DNA of 64,000 nt from positions 478,129-542,128 of the forward strand of contig NZ_VMRJ01000001.1 of assembly GCF_007713685.1 (NCBI RefSeq), in the 5' to 3' direction. A model generated the notes under the pieces. That model saw nothing but the letters and a program-made list of their open reading frames with translations, made no database searches and had not been told where the DNA came from. The DNA comes from Hymenobacter setariae (GTDB lineage: Bacteria; Bacteroidota; Bacteroidia; Cytophagales; Hymenobacteraceae). The translations under genes and the position numbers were made by a program. Position 1 is the first letter of the stretch, and each line of letters opens with the position of its first letter. Shown here piece after piece: positions 35,843-45,679 of this stretch.

Positions 35843-36724
35843 ATGGACCCACGCGCTACTATTACTGCTCAGCTACCGCCCGCTAGTGCCCCTAGGGCCA
35901 GCGCGGCCCGCGTGGCGCACGGCAAGTTTCTGAAAGTATTTTTCAACGCCACGGCCTGCTACTTACTCGCGTACCAGCTCGTGAGCCTAGTACACCAGGC
36001 GAGCACGGTGCTGGTGGCGCGGCGGGCCAATGTGCCCGGCTTCTGGAACCTAAGCGGCGTGCGGTTTGAGCTGAGCGACAGTGGCTGGCGGCGCGACATG
36101 GTGCTGGACATCTACGGTACGGGCCCTGCACTGGTGCTGCTGCTAGGTGGGCTCAGCTTCCTATTGTTTTGGTTGCGGCGCCAGCAGCCGGGCCTCGGCA
36201 AGCTGCTACTGCTGTGGGTGGCCCTGCATGCCACTAATACCGTGCTCGGCGGTCTGCTCGCCGATACGGTGACGCAATCGGGCTCGTGGTACGTGCCCAA
36301 CTGGCTGCTAGGGCTGAGCAGCACGTGGCCCAGCACAGTGCTGGGGCTGCTCTTTGCTGCTGGGCAGGTGGTGCTGGGCATAGTGGCAGCCGGGCCGTTT
36401 TTGCAAGCGCAAGACTCGCGCACGATTTTGCAGTTCGACCGGCGGGCGCACCTCGTGGTGTACGCCCTGGTGGGGCCTTGGCTAGTGGGCTCCCTTTTGC
36501 TAGCGCTCAGCAAAGTGCCGCACCTAGGGGTAAATGAAGCACTGCACTACACCACGATGGGCTTATTGCTGATTCCGCTGGCTATGGGCTGCCAGCGCGA
36601 ATTTGTCAGCGAGCGTGAGTTGCTGCCCCGCCCTACTCGCGTGGCCTGGGGCTTGGTAGGGCTAGCGCTACTGGCCTTGCTAGGGTGGCGGCTGGCACTA
36701 GGCACAGGGATAGCTTTTCAATAA
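35843..36724 (+). CDS. Polytopic membrane protein of unknown function
   Basis: A 293-aa protein with a polar N-terminus (about 1-30) and about six or seven hydrophobic segments (about 35-60, 95-115, 130-150, 170-200, 215-235, 245-262 and 270-288). A soluble loop FWNLSGVRFELSDSGWRRD lies after the first helix. No family motif is recognised. ATG 35843 is preferred over a frame start at 35819. It is divergent from lepA across a short gap. Confidence 0.7.
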   Translation: MDPRATITAQLPPASAPRASAARVAHGKFLKVFFNATACYLLAYQLVSLVHQASTVLVARRANVPGFWNLSGVRFELSDSGWRRDMVLDIYGTGPALVLLLGGLSFLLFWLRRQQPGLGKLLLLWVALHATNTVLGGLLADTVTQSGSWYVPNWLLGLSSTWPSTVLGLLFAAGQVVLGIVAAGPFLQAQDSRTILQFDRRAHLVVYALVGPWLVGSLLLALSKVPHLGVNEALHYTTMGLLLIPLAMGCQREFVSERELLPRPTRVAWGLVGLALLALLGWRLALGTGIAFQ

Positions 36725-36867
36725 GCCGGCTTATGCAGAGGCGGCTACTGTCCAGTTTGTATTATTCTGGTAGCGTGCGCCAGCTATGTTTTTGGCAACC
36801 AGCACCACCCAATTGGAGTTAAGTAGGAAACTAATAAGTAGCCAGCTTCTTTTTCCTCTCTCCACTC

Positions 36868-37275
36868 ATGGGTATCTCCCTCGAACAGGCACAAGCCGCC
36901 ATCCAAGCCGCCCACCAGAAATCGCTTGACCTAGGCGTGAAAATGAACATCGCTATCGTCGATGCCGGCGCCAACCTCGTGGCCTTCGCCCGTATGGACG
37001 ATGCGTGGCTAGGCTCGCTCGATATCTCAATTAAGAAAGCCAAAACGGCGCGCTTCTTCGACATGCCCACCGGCGACCTCGGCAAAGCGTCGCAGCCCGG
37101 TGGCTCGCTCTTTAATATTGAAGTGTCGAACGGCGGCCTCATCACCTTCCCCGGCGGCCTGCCCATCAAGGATGGCAGCGGCAAAGTCATCGGCGCCATA
37201 GGCGTATCGGGCGACTCGGTCGAGAACGACCACACCGTCGCCGAAGCGGGCCTGCAGGCCGTGGCTGGTAAATAG
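36868..37275 (+). CDS. GlcG/HbpS family heme-binding-like protein
   Basis: A 135-aa single-domain protein of the GlcG/HbpS (DUF336) family. The signature includes [26 protein letters not shown], the [12 protein letters not shown] helix and the closing [11 protein letters not shown]. Members include heme- and corrinoid-binding proteins and pathway accessory proteins. No signal peptide is seen, so it is probably cytoplasmic. A likely ATG start is at 36868. Confidence 0.9.
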   Translation: MGISLEQAQAAIQAAHQKSLDLGVKMNIAIVDAGANLVAFARMDDAWLGSLDISIKKAKTARFFDMPTGDLGKASQPGGSLFNIEVSNGGLITFPGGLPIKDGSGKVIGAIGVSGDSVENDHTVAEAGLQAVAGK

Positions 37276-37328
37276 CCAGAAAATTTGATAGAATGGCAGT
37301 TGCCTAGGTGGCTGCCTACTAGCGTTAT

Positions 37329-37364
37329 CAGCCGGACCGCCCAAGCAGGTGGCCCGGCTGTTTT
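37329..37364 (+). terminator. Probable terminator after the GlcG-family gene
   Basis: A 7-bp GC core (37329-37335 with 37354-37360) extends with a few mismatches and is followed by a T4 run. Confidence 0.55.
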
Positions 37365-37522
37365 CGTTTGCTTTTTGCAAAATGGCCGTGCTTACAACTT
37401 GCCGAACAAAGACACATGACGTAGCGCAAATGAAGAACAGAGCGGTTGCGCTGCAACCCTAGGGCGCCCGTAGGGGCTCTGCACGAGTATTGGCGCCATG
37501 TTGGGGCCGTAACTTCTGCCTT

Positions 37523-38401
37523 ATGATGCGTCGTTTTAGTGGTCTTTTTTTGGTAGGAAGCGCAGTAGCTGGGGCTGCATTAGCTGCACAAGGCCCCCTC
37601 AACCAGCCCACAGTGCGAGTGGTAGATGGCCAGCGCAAGCAGCCCATTCCGTATGCCTCAGTGGGCGTAGCAGGCCGGCCCCTAGGTACTGTGGCCGACG
37701 CCCAAGGCGGCTTTGTGCTAGCGCGGGTGGGCGCCGCGGATACCGATACAGTAGTGGTTTCGTGCGTGGGCTATCAGTCGCGCCGGCTGCTGGTGGCCGA
37801 CCTAAGCAAGCTGCCCGAACTGGCGCTGACGCCCCAGGCCGCCGCGCTCCAAGAAGTGCAGGTGCACGCCGATACTTGGAAGCGCCGCAACGTCGGCCGC
37901 GAGGGGTCGGGCGGCTTTACGTTTTATAACTTCCACTTGCAAGCCGACAAAGAGCCCGCCAACAAGCTGGGCCGCGAAGTGGGCGCCATCCTAGGCATGA
38001 AACCCAATAGCTTCGTGGAGGAAGCTTACGTGTATATCCGGCAGCGCAGCTTTCGGCACTTGCGCTTCCGGCTCAACGTGCGCGCCCTCGATAGCCAGGA
38101 CCACCCGGCCGCCAGCCTACTTACCCAAGATGTGCAGTTCGCCGTGGCCGACTCTACCGCCAGTTGGCAGCACCTCGACCTCAAGCCCTACAACATCAAC
38201 GTAGGCCCGCAAAGCCGCATCGCCGTGACGCTGGAGTGGCTCGACGGCACCCCGACCAAACAACAAGACTGGTACAGCGTTTCGATTCCGGCCGCGCTCT
38301 CGGCCACGCACCGTATGGTGTTTCGAGATAAGTCAGAAGACCAGTGGAAAGTGCAGCCCATTAACCTAAGCTTGTATATTACTACTGTTAGCCCAGATTA
38401 A
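37523..38401 (+). CDS. Exported protein with CarboxypepD-reg-like domain
   Basis: A 292-aa exported protein. A signal peptide (about 1-22) is followed by a carboxypeptidase-regulatory-like beta-sandwich (about 28-110, with PIPYASVGVAGRPLGTVADAQGGFVL), as found at the start of SusC proteins and in stand-alone Bacteroidota surface proteins. The C-terminal part (about 130-290) is beta-rich and unassigned. ATG 37523 is chosen, one codon before a second ATG. It has no barrel, so it is not a TonB receptor. Its function is unknown. Confidence 0.75.
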   Translation: MMRRFSGLFLVGSAVAGAALAAQGPLNQPTVRVVDGQRKQPIPYASVGVAGRPLGTVADAQGGFVLARVGAADTDTVVVSCVGYQSRRLLVADLSKLPELALTPQAAALQEVQVHADTWKRRNVGREGSGGFTFYNFHLQADKEPANKLGREVGAILGMKPNSFVEEAYVYIRQRSFRHLRFRLNVRALDSQDHPAASLLTQDVQFAVADSTASWQHLDLKPYNINVGPQSRIAVTLEWLDGTPTKQQDWYSVSIPAALSATHRMVFRDKSEDQWKVQPINLSLYITTVSPD

Positions 38402-38415
38402 TATAAGCTGTCTAC

Positions 38416-38793
38416 ATGCCTGACTTCACCCTTTGGCTTGAATTCGAAGAGTTTCACTTTTCGTCTAGCCACGATTTTGCAACTAGTCAGCTTGAAATAC
38501 ATGACTGGAATTATAAGAATGACTTCTGCAACATACATGTTACGCTCGTTGATGGGCGGCGCTATGGTATCAACGTGTGGACATTTGACTTTTTTGCAAC
38601 TACCGTCAGCCAAGACAAAGCAAGCGGCGAGAACCTAGGTGGTATTTACCAAATACCACCTGACTTATTCGTGCATGAGCTTACCCGCGAGTGCATTGAG
38701 GTCACTATCGCAGACCTTCTAAAACGCGGCAACTTAGAGACTGTATTGAATCCATCAATTATCGATTCCACTTTAGCTGAAGACGAAGGATAG
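38416..38793 (+). CDS. Uncharacterised small acidic gene before icmF
   Basis: A 125-aa soluble acidic protein starting MPDFTLWLEFEEFHF. It has two stretches, NIHVTLVDGRRYGINVWTFDFF and LFVHELTRECIEVTIADLL, and ends in an acidic tail. No family is recognised. It starts 14 bp after the upstream stop and has its own GC terminator. AT content is higher than its neighbours. The size and the aromatic and acidic make-up resemble polymorphic-toxin immunity proteins, but no toxin gene is near; this is only an inference. Confidence 0.6.
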   Translation: MPDFTLWLEFEEFHFSSSHDFATSQLEIHDWNYKNDFCNIHVTLVDGRRYGINVWTFDFFATTVSQDKASGENLGGIYQIPPDLFVHELTRECIEVTIADLLKRGNLETVLNPSIIDSTLAEDEG

Positions 38794-38800
38794 AATACGC

Positions 38801-38828
38801 GCCCCGGCCGACCTCGCCGGGGCTTTTT
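38801..38828 (+). terminator. Terminator before icmF
   Basis: An 8-bp perfect GC stem, 38801-38808 with 38816-38823, is followed by T5. Confidence 0.88.
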
Positions 38829-38913
38829 CGTACCTTTATCGCACCCAAACACGGTGCGCTTAGTTGAATAGACTAGCTAAACGTGCCCTGAATCTTCGCC
38901 CTACCCCTACCCC

Positions 38914-41900
38914 ATGCATCCCACCCCAGTTGCCCCCTACAAGCCCAAAAACCACGTTCGCATCGTCACGGCCGCCGCGCTGTTTGATGGGCACGACGCG
39001 GCTATCAATATCATGCGCCGCATCATCCAGAGCAGCGGCGCCGAAGTTATTCACCTAGGGCACAACCGCTCGGTGCAGGAAATCGTGGACTGCGCTATTC
39101 AGGAAGATGCCCAAGCCATTGCCATTACCAGCTACCAAGGCGGGCACAACGAGTACTTCAAGTACATGTATGACCTCTTGAAGGAGCGCGGCGCGGGCCA
39201 CATCCGCATCTTCGGCGGTGGCGGCGGCGTTATTCTGCCCTCCGAAATCGAGGAGTTGCAAGGCTACGGCATCACGCGCCTCTACTCGCCCGATGATGGC
39301 CGCTCGCTGGGCCTGCAAGGCATGATTAACGACTTGCTGGAAAAGAGTGATTTTCCGACCGGTCAGAAGCTCAATAGCGAGGTTTCGCATATAAAGGAGA
39401 AGGATGCCCGCAGCATCGGCCGGCTGATTTCAGCGGCCGAGAACTTCCCCGAGGAGTTTGAGCGGGTGAAAGGCCAACTGGTGGCCGACTTTCAGCAGCA
39501 GGAAGATGATGCCTCTCAGCTACTGAACCCAACAGCTAAGCCCACGGCACCCATCCTCGGCATCACGGGCACGGGTGGCGCGGGCAAGTCGTCGCTGGTC
39601 GATGAGCTGGTGCGGCGCTTTCTGCTTGACTTCCCCGAAAAGACCCTAGCCATCATTTCGGTGGACCCCAGCAAGCGCAAAACCGGCGGGGCGCTGCTCG
39701 GCGACCGCATTCGGATGAACGCCATCAACTCGCCGCGGGTGTACATGCGCTCACTGGCCACGCGCCAGAGCAACCTGGCGCTGAGCCGCTACGTGCAGGA
39801 TGCAGTGGACGTGGTGAAGGCCGCCGACTTCGACCTGATTATTCTGGAAACTAGCGGCATCGGCCAATCCGACACCGAAATCATCGAGCACTCCGACGTG
39901 AGTCTCTACGTGATGACGCCCGAGTACGGCGCGGCCACGCAGCTCGAAAAGATTGACATGCTGGACTTTGCCGATGTTATTGCGCTCAACAAGTTTGACA
40001 AACGCGGCGGCCTCGACGCCCTGCGCGACGTGCGCAAGCAGTACCAGCGCAACCACCAGCGCTGGGATTCGCCGCTGGAGGAAATGCCGGTGTTTGGCAC
40101 CATCGCCTCGCAGTTCAACGACCCCGGCATGAACCGGCTCTACCGGGCCATCCTCAGCACGCTGGAGGAAAAGACGGGCGCGCAGTTTGCCTCGCAGCTC
40201 GAAACCAGCGCCGAGCAGTCGGAAAAGGTCTACATCATTCCGCCGAGCCGCACGCGCTACCTCTCCGAAATCGCCGAAACCAACCGCGCCTACGACAAGC
40301 GCGTGAGCGAGCAGGTGGCCATTGCCGAGGTAGCGGGCTCGTTTGCGACCCTAGCCAAGCATTATCAGGATGCGCCGGCTAGCCCCGAAACCGCTGGGCT
40401 AGACTTTGCCAAAAACGTGCAAACCCAGCTGCGCCGCCTCGACGCCGACGCCCAGGCCATTCTGGAAAACTGGGAGGCTACCCTCCAAAACTACCGCAAC
40501 CCCGAGTACGTGTACAAGGTGCGCGACAAGGAAATCCGGGTCAAGACGCACACTACGTCGCTGTCGGGCAATGCGATACCGAAGGTAGCCGTGCCGCGCT
40601 ACCTAGGCTGGGGCGACCGCCTGCGCTGGGCCATGCAGGAGAATTTCCCCGGCGAGTTTCCCTACACGGCGGGCGTGTTTCCGTTCAAGCGCGAGGGCGA
40701 AGACCCGACCCGTATGTTTGCGGGCGAAGGCGGACCGGAGCGCACCAACCGGCGCTTCCATTACGTGAGCAAAGGCTTGCCCGCCAAGCGCTTGAGCACT
40801 GCCTTCGACTCGGTGACGCTCTACGGCGAAGACCCCGACCACCGGCCCGACATCTACGGCAAAATCGGCAACGCGGGCGTCAGCATCGCCTGCCTCGACG
40901 ATGCCAAGAAGCTCTACTCGGGCTTCGACCTCTCGCACCCGGCCACCTCGGTGAGCATGACCATCAACGGCCCGGCGGCCACGCTGGCAGCGTTTTTCAT
41001 GAACGCGGCCATCGACCAGAACTGCGAGAAGCACATTCACCAAAACGGCCTCGAAGCTGAGGTGGACGCCAAAATCGACCAGATTTTTGCCGCCAAGCAG
41101 CAGCCCCGCCCCCGCTACCAGGGCGAGTTGCCCGAGGGCAACAACGGCCTAGGGCTGCTGCTACTCGGCGTGACGGGCGAAGACGTGCTGCCCGCCGACG
41201 TGTACCAGCAAATCAAGGCCACGACCCTGACCCAGGTACGCGGCACCGTGCAGGCCGACATCCTGAAGGAAGACCAGGCCCAGAATACCTGCATTTTCAG
41301 CACCGAGTTTGCGCTGCGCCTGATGGGCGACGTGCAGGAGTATTTCATCACCGAAAAGGTGCGTAACTTCTACTCGGTCAGCATCTCGGGCTACCACATT
41401 GCCGAGGCCGGCGCCAACCCGATTACCCAGTTGGCGCTCACGCTCTCCAACGGCTTCACCTTCGTGGAGTACTACGTGAGCCGGGGCATGAACGTCAACG
41501 ACTTCGCGCCCAACCTGTCGTTCTTCTTCTCCAACGGCATCGACCCCGAGTACGCCGTGATTGGGCGGGTGGCGCGCCGCATCTGGGCTAAGGCCATGAA
41601 GCTGAAGTACGGCGCCAACGCCCGCAGCCAGATGTTGAAGTACCACATCCAGACCTCGGGCCGCTCGCTGCACGCCCAGGAAATCGACTTCAACGACATC
41701 CGCACCACGTTGCAGGCGCTCTACGCCATCTACGACAACTGCAACTCACTGCATACCAATGCCTACGACGAGGCCATCACTACCCCCACCGAGGAGAGTG
41801 TGCGCCGCGCCATGGCCATTCAGCTCATCATCAACCGCGAGCTAGGCCTAGCCAAAAACGAAAACCCGCTGCAAGGCTCCTTCATCATTGAGGAGCTGAC

Positions 41901-42339
41901 CGACCTAGTCGAGGAAGCGGTGCTGCTTGAATTTGACCGCATCACGGAGCGCGGCGGCGTGCTCGGCGCCATGGAAACCATGTACCAGCGCGGCAAAATC
42001 CAGGAGGAAAGCCTGCACTACGAGATGCTAAAGCACACCGGCGAATACCCGATTATCGGCGTCAATACCTTCCTCTCGTCCAAGGGCTCGCCCACGGTCA
42101 TCCCGGCCGAAGTCATCCGCGCCACGGAGGAGGAAAAGCAGTACCAGATTACGATGCTCGAAGCCCTGCACGCTCGCAACGCCGCCGCTACCCCCGCCGC
42201 CCTGAAGCGCTTGCAGCAAATCGCCGTGCAGAATGGCAACCTCTTCGCGGAGCTAATGGAAACGGTGAAAACCTGCTCCCTAGGTCAGATTACGAACGCG
42301 CTATTTGAGGTAGGCGGGCAGTATCGGCGGAATATGTAA
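38914..42339 (+). CDS. icmF: Fused isobutyryl-CoA mutase with G-protein chaperone
   Basis: A 1141-aa fusion that isomerises isobutyryl-CoA and n-butyryl-CoA (or isovaleryl/pivalyl-CoA) with adenosylcobalamin, and carries its own reactivating GTPase. The N-terminal B12-binding domain has DGHD (residues 25-28, His27 as cobalt ligand) and a late GGGG loop. The G domain (about 200-430) has GTGGAGKSS and ALNKFDKRG. The substrate-binding and mutase half (about 560-1130) has [29 protein letters not shown], the arrangement of IcmF rather than methylmalonyl-CoA mutase. The start is ATG 38914. It suits growth on branched-chain or short acyl-CoAs, with the hydroxyacyl-CoA dehydrogenase and HMG-CoA-lyase-like enzyme elsewhere in the window. 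Confidence 0.95.
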   Translation: MHPTPVAPYKPKNHVRIVTAAALFDGHDAAINIMRRIIQSSGAEVIHLGHNRSVQEIVDCAIQEDAQAIAITSYQGGHNEYFKYMYDLLKERGAGHIRIFGGGGGVILPSEIEELQGYGITRLYSPDDGRSLGLQGMINDLLEKSDFPTGQKLNSEVSHIKEKDARSIGRLISAAENFPEEFERVKGQLVADFQQQEDDASQLLNPTAKPTAPILGITGTGGAGKSSLVDELVRRFLLDFPEKTLAIISVDPSKRKTGGALLGDRIRMNAINSPRVYMRSLATRQSNLALSRYVQDAVDVVKAADFDLIILETSGIGQSDTEIIEHSDVSLYVMTPEYGAATQLEKIDMLDFADVIALNKFDKRGGLDALRDVRKQYQRNHQRWDSPLEEMPVFGTIASQFNDPGMNRLYRAILSTLEEKTGAQFASQLETSAEQSEKVYIIPPSRTRYLSEIAETNRAYDKRVSEQVAIAEVAGSFATLAKHYQDAPASPETAGLDFAKNVQTQLRRLDADAQAILENWEATLQNYRNPEYVYKVRDKEIRVKTHTTSLSGNAIPKVAVPRYLGWGDRLRWAMQENFPGEFPYTAGVFPFKREGEDPTRMFAGEGGPERTNRRFHYVSKGLPAKRLSTAFDSVTLYGEDPDHRPDIYGKIGNAGVSIACLDDAKKLYSGFDLSHPATSVSMTINGPAATLAAFFMNAAIDQNCEKHIHQNGLEAEVDAKIDQIFAAKQQPRPRYQGELPEGNNGLGLLLLGVTGEDVLPADVYQQIKATTLTQVRGTVQADILKEDQAQNTCIFSTEFALRLMGDVQEYFITEKVRNFYSVSISGYHIAEAGANPITQLALTLSNGFTFVEYYVSRGMNVNDFAPNLSFFFSNGIDPEYAVIGRVARRIWAKAMKLKYGANARSQMLKYHIQTSGRSLHAQEIDFNDIRTTLQALYAIYDNCNSLHTNAYDEAITTPTEESVRRAMAIQLIINRELGLAKNENPLQGSFIIEELTDLVEEAVLLEFDRITERGGVLGAMETMYQRGKIQEESLHYEMLKHTGEYPIIGVNTFLSSKGSPTVIPAEVIRATEEEKQYQITMLEALHARNAAATPAALKRLQQIAVQNGNLFAELMETVKTCSLGQITNALFEVGGQYRRNM

Positions 42340-42344
42340 TTCTC

Positions 42345-42752
42345 GTGGAAATAGAAGAGACAATGGCTTCATCAGATTCTGTCTCTGATGAGGACTTACG
42401 GGAGTTGTGGCGAGTGAGGTGGAAGGCTTCTATTGAAGAACTCACCTCACTCGAACACCAACACGAGACTTCGCTGAACACATCGAAATCGAGCGTGCAC
42501 TACTCTTTCGTGGAGTTTATGTGCTGCTATTTCGATGATTTGCTTTGTGGCTTAAATTATGGTCAGCTTGCTGAGAATAGCTATGTCAGCGAACAAGAAA
42601 AAGATATCCTACTTGAATGGCATACCGCTCTTGAAGACTACAATTCTCCTCAAAGTAATGGTTATTACGATATTACAATCTGGAATAACCCTGAATGGCA
42701 GCGGATTGTAGATTTAGGAGCCATAGCTTGGGAAAAGCTCAAATTGCTTTAA
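42345..42752 (+). CDS. Uncharacterised AT-rich gene after icmF (first of a pair)
   Basis: A 135-aa acidic soluble protein with no recognised family. It is rich in Glu, Asp and aromatics (FVEFMCCYFDDLLCGLNYGQLAE, then ITIWNNPEWQRIVDLGAIAWEKLKLL). It starts 5 bp after the icmF stop with GTG 42345, or ATG 42363. The next gene begins 2 bp after its stop. The GC content is far below icmF, pointing to a foreign origin. It might be a small immunity-like protein; no enzymatic motif is visible. Confidence 0.6.
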   Translation: MEIEETMASSDSVSDEDLRELWRVRWKASIEELTSLEHQHETSLNTSKSSVHYSFVEFMCCYFDDLLCGLNYGQLAENSYVSEQEKDILLEWHTALEDYNSPQSNGYYDITIWNNPEWQRIVDLGAIAWEKLKLL

Positions 42753-42754
42753 GT

Positions 42755-43285
42755 ATGTACAACAAAGTATTCTTAAACAATCTTGACCTAAGCGGTCCTA
42801 ATTATCCATCGTATGACTCTATCACAGAAGAAATTTGGCAAAACCTTCTTATCAATTTAGTATTCAAAGTTGCAGATAGCTTTGCTTTCATGGGTGTATC
42901 TAAGAAAGCAGATTTATTTCCAGATGGCCTAATCTATTTTGATAATTGGACACTCGAAACCATCAATCTTGTTGAGGTTGACGATGATATAGTTTGCAAG
43001 TTTCGGCTTAATCAGAACTGTAAATCAAAGCTTTTGGAATATGGATTTGCTGTCCATAGTTTCAAAAGCAAGCGCTTCAATAACTATTATGAATTTGACC
43101 AACTATATTTTTTTAGTGGCGAACGATTAATTGTCAATTACATCAATCACGAGGACATGCTTAATTTTATCGAGCTTAGCGAAGATGAAGTAAAGCTTAT
43201 CGAGAATTTAGAGCCAAACCTAAGAAATTCTTTCATTGATTCTGTGACTCTTATAGCAGCTTATGAATCAAGAAGACAAACCTGA
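42755..43285 (+). CDS. Uncharacterised AT-rich gene after icmF (second of a pair)
   Basis: A 176-aa protein with no recognised family. It is largely beta/alpha mixed, with Phe/Tyr/Asn-rich composition (YNKVFLNNLDLSG, FDNWTLETINLVEVDDDIVCKF, EFDQLYFFSGERLIVNYINHEDM) and no signal peptide. ATG 42755 follows the previous stop by 2 bp, so the two are translationally coupled. The composition is the most AT-rich of any coding stretch in the window. The pair behaves as a small transferred unit of unknown role. Confidence 0.6.
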   Translation: MYNKVFLNNLDLSGPNYPSYDSITEEIWQNLLINLVFKVADSFAFMGVSKKADLFPDGLIYFDNWTLETINLVEVDDDIVCKFRLNQNCKSKLLEYGFAVHSFKSKRFNNYYEFDQLYFFSGERLIVNYINHEDMLNFIELSEDEVKLIENLEPNLRNSFIDSVTLIAAYESRRQT

Positions 43286-43419
43286 TTCTAAACTGGCTTA
43301 AACTGGCGCGAGTTTAGGCGCAGCCGTAACTCGTGACTAGATATGAGTAGAAGGTATACCTTACACTGAAGCGCTAGCGGCACCAGCAACTAGCGCTTCT
43401 TACTTTACCACCAAATCCT

Positions 43420-43851
43420 GTGGCCCGCAATCCTGTTCAATTCAAAGACTTCAACTTTAAGTTGGCGGTAATCGAGGTTTTGATGTACGAAGAAGCAGTG
43501 CTAGAACCCCAATTCTCAGTCCACGACTTTGCGGCTAGCTATACTGGGCGCCGCATCGACATTGAAAAAGAGGGCTATGCCGTCATCCCGGAAGTCAGGC
43601 AGTATTTTGAGGAATTAGAAATTCCAGCGGAGTTATTGAGCCAAGTCGAAGAGATAAATCAGGATGGTGGCGATATCATCTACCATCAACTGTACCCTTT
43701 TTGGGATGGGGAAGACAACCAGTTTGCTATCACTTCGACCGACGACCTAGTTTTGCTGCCCAACCTGCGTAAGATTACCCTATTCTATGATGAGGAGGAA
43801 GAGCTAGCCGCACAGTTCATAGCAAAAGGCATAGACGCTGACTATTTATAA
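43420..43851 (+). CDS. DUF6892-like protein
   Basis: A 143-aa acidic protein. It begins with FNFKLAVIEVLMYEE, continues through DIEKEGYAVIPEVRQYFEELEIPAELL, and ends with LLPNLRKITLFYDEEEELAAQFIAKGID. I recall this pattern from the DUF6892 family, whose function is not known; the assignment is from memory. The start is GTG 43420. It lies beyond the AT-rich pair on the same strand and precedes the convergent MFS gene. GC content is intermediate. Confidence 0.6.
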   Translation: MARNPVQFKDFNFKLAVIEVLMYEEAVLEPQFSVHDFAASYTGRRIDIEKEGYAVIPEVRQYFEELEIPAELLSQVEEINQDGGDIIYHQLYPFWDGEDNQFAITSTDDLVLLPNLRKITLFYDEEEELAAQFIAKGIDADYL

Positions 43852-43888
43852 AAGGAAGTTATCCATACGGCCTAACCTGGTACGGCCC

Positions 43889-45154
43889 CTAGCTCGACAA
43901 CGCCAAGCCCTGCGTAGAGTTGGCCTGGGCGGGCAGTTCGGTGCGCACCGTAGGCTGCTGATGCAGGGAGCGCCAGTGCAGCGCGCCTAGGCCGAGGGCT
44001 AGCACACCTTGCACCAGCACTGTGTTTTGCACGCCGATGTGCTGCGCTGCTACCCCCACCAGCAGGCTACCTAGGGGCACCATGCCCGTGTAGGCCAGCA
44101 CGTAGAAGCTGATGACCCGCCCGCGCATGGCGGGGTCGGCGGTGGTTTGCAGCAGGGTGTTGCTGATGGTGATTTGCGACATCATGCCGAACGCGCCTAC
44201 CGCAATGAACGCGAGGGCCAGTGGGTACCACGGGGTGTGCGAAAACAGGATGAGTCCGGCCCCAAAAATGAGGGTGTTGGTTGCCAGTATCCGGTGCAGG
44301 TTGGTCCCCGGCGGGCGCGAGGCCAGGTACAGCGCCCCGATAAACGCCCCCAGGCCGATGGAGCTGTCGATGAGCCCGAACGTGGTAGCCGTGCCGTGGA
44401 AAATATCTTTGGCGTACACCGGCATTAGGGTGGTGAAGGGCAATACCATCAAGCTTACCGCCGCTAGCATCAGGATGATATACCGAATATCGGGGGTGGT
44501 GCGCACGTACTGAAACCCTTCTTTCAGCTCGCCTAGGATGTTTTTGGCGTGCGGCTTGGCCACGTAGGCCGGCCGCTTGATGGCCAGCAGCGAGCCAATG
44601 ACGGCCACAAAGCTCAGCGTATTGAGGGCGAAGCAGGTGGTGGCGCCCAGGGCCTCGATGGCTAGCCCGGCCACGGCGGGCCCTATCAGCTTCGAGAGGT
44701 TGACCATGGACGAATTGAGGGCCAAGGCGTTGGGCAAGTCCTGCTTGTCCTCCACCAGTTCGTGCACCAGCGATTGCCGGGCTGGCACGTCGAAGCCGTT
44801 AATGATGCCCAGCACCACGCTCAGCCCCAGGATGCCCCACACCGCGCCCGGGCGGCCAAACACCAGCAGCGTGAGTAGCGCGGCCTGCACCATCGAGAGC
44901 ACCTGCGTGGTGAGCAGCACCCGGTAGCGATTGTAGCGGTCGGCCACGCCGCCGCCCACCAGCGAAAACGCCGCCGCCGGAAACATGGTGGCAAACACGC
45001 TCAGCCCAAGCATGAACTTGGAATTGGTTTGGGCATAAATGACCCAGCTCACGGCCGTTTTTTGCATCCAGGTGCCCAGCAGCGAGAGGGCCTGCCCCGT
45101 GAAGTAAAGGCGAAAATTGCGGCTTCGCAGCGCGCGAAAAGTGCTTGTATTCAT
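43889..45154 (-). CDS. MFS transporter (DHA3/enterobactin-exporter type)
   Basis: A 421-aa major facilitator with twelve predicted membrane helices. The N-terminus has FRALRSRNFRLYFTGQALSLLGTWMQKTAVSWVIY, typical of MFS_3 exporters. The conserved GGGVADRYNRYRVLL loop (motif A) lies after helix 2, and DVPARQSLVHELVED follows at about 135. ATG 45154 is preferred over an upstream frame. It lies 39 bp after the MarR gene on the same strand and is probably repressed by it, as in drug-efflux operons. The substrate is unknown. Confidence 0.92.
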   Translation of the reverse strand: MNTSTFRALRSRNFRLYFTGQALSLLGTWMQKTAVSWVIYAQTNSKFMLGLSVFATMFPAAAFSLVGGGVADRYNRYRVLLTTQVLSMVQAALLTLLVFGRPGAVWGILGLSVVLGIINGFDVPARQSLVHELVEDKQDLPNALALNSSMVNLSKLIGPAVAGLAIEALGATTCFALNTLSFVAVIGSLLAIKRPAYVAKPHAKNILGELKEGFQYVRTTPDIRYIILMLAAVSLMVLPFTTLMPVYAKDIFHGTATTFGLIDSSIGLGAFIGALYLASRPPGTNLHRILATNTLIFGAGLILFSHTPWYPLALAFIAVGAFGMMSQITISNTLLQTTADPAMRGRVISFYVLAYTGMVPLGSLLVGVAAQHIGVQNTVLVQGVLALGLGALHWRSLHQQPTVRTELPAQANSTQGLALSS

Positions 45155-45193
45155 AGTAGGTATAAACGGGAGACCTAGGGGCACTCCCACTAG

Positions 45194-45646
45194 TTATTCG
45201 CTGGCAACCAGCTTGGTGAGCACCGGCAGTGCCTGCTGCAAGGCTGCTAGCTCGGCGGCCGAGCAGTGCTGGGTGAGGGTGGCGTGCAGCCACTCGTCGC
45301 GCTCCTGGCGGGCGGTTTGCAGCAGCTGGCGGCCGGCATCGGAAATGGCGATGTGCACCTTCCGGCGGTCGGTGGCCGAGGGCCGGCGCTCGATGTAGCC
45401 GCCCTCGGCCAAGTGACGCAGTATCTGCGACATCGACTGGGTGGTGACTTTCTCCATCTCGGCCAGCTCGCTGGGCAGCAGGTGCGGGTGCTGGTCGAGC
45501 AGGCGCACCACCGAGCGCTCGGTAAGCGACAGCTTTTCGCGGGTGGGCGAGTGCGCCCGCAGCTTTTTCACCAGCCGCGTTACCACGGTGCGCAGCTCGG
45601 TGGCCAGGTGCTGGGCGTCGTCGGGGGCAGGAGCTTGAGTAGCCAT
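45194..45646 (-). CDS. MarR-family transcriptional regulator
   Basis: A 150-aa winged-helix regulator. Visible are LSLTERSVVRLLDQHPHLLPSELAEME (recognition part), the QSMSQILRHLAEGGYIERRPSATDRRKVHIAIS wing segment, and flanking dimerisation helices. ATG 45646 is preferred; a TTG at 45655 extends the frame. It is the first gene of the operon with the MFS exporter. A 12-bp palindrome 22 bp upstream of its start is a candidate autoregulatory site. Confidence 0.93.
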   Translation of the reverse strand: MATQAPAPDDAQHLATELRTVVTRLVKKLRAHSPTREKLSLTERSVVRLLDQHPHLLPSELAEMEKVTTQSMSQILRHLAEGGYIERRPSATDRRKVHIAISDAGRQLLQTARQERDEWLHATLTQHCSAAELAALQQALPVLTKLVASE

Positions 45647-45667
45647 AGTTGCCAAGTAAACTTGTTA

Positions 45668-45679
45668 AGTAAGCTTACT
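45668..45679 (-). promoter_or_regulatory. Candidate MarR operator
   Basis: A perfect 12-bp palindrome, AGTAAGCTTACT, lies 22 bp upstream of the MarR start and is flanked by further AGTAAAC and GTTAA half-matches. This is a plausible autoregulatory site; there is no experimental evidence. Confidence 0.55.
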
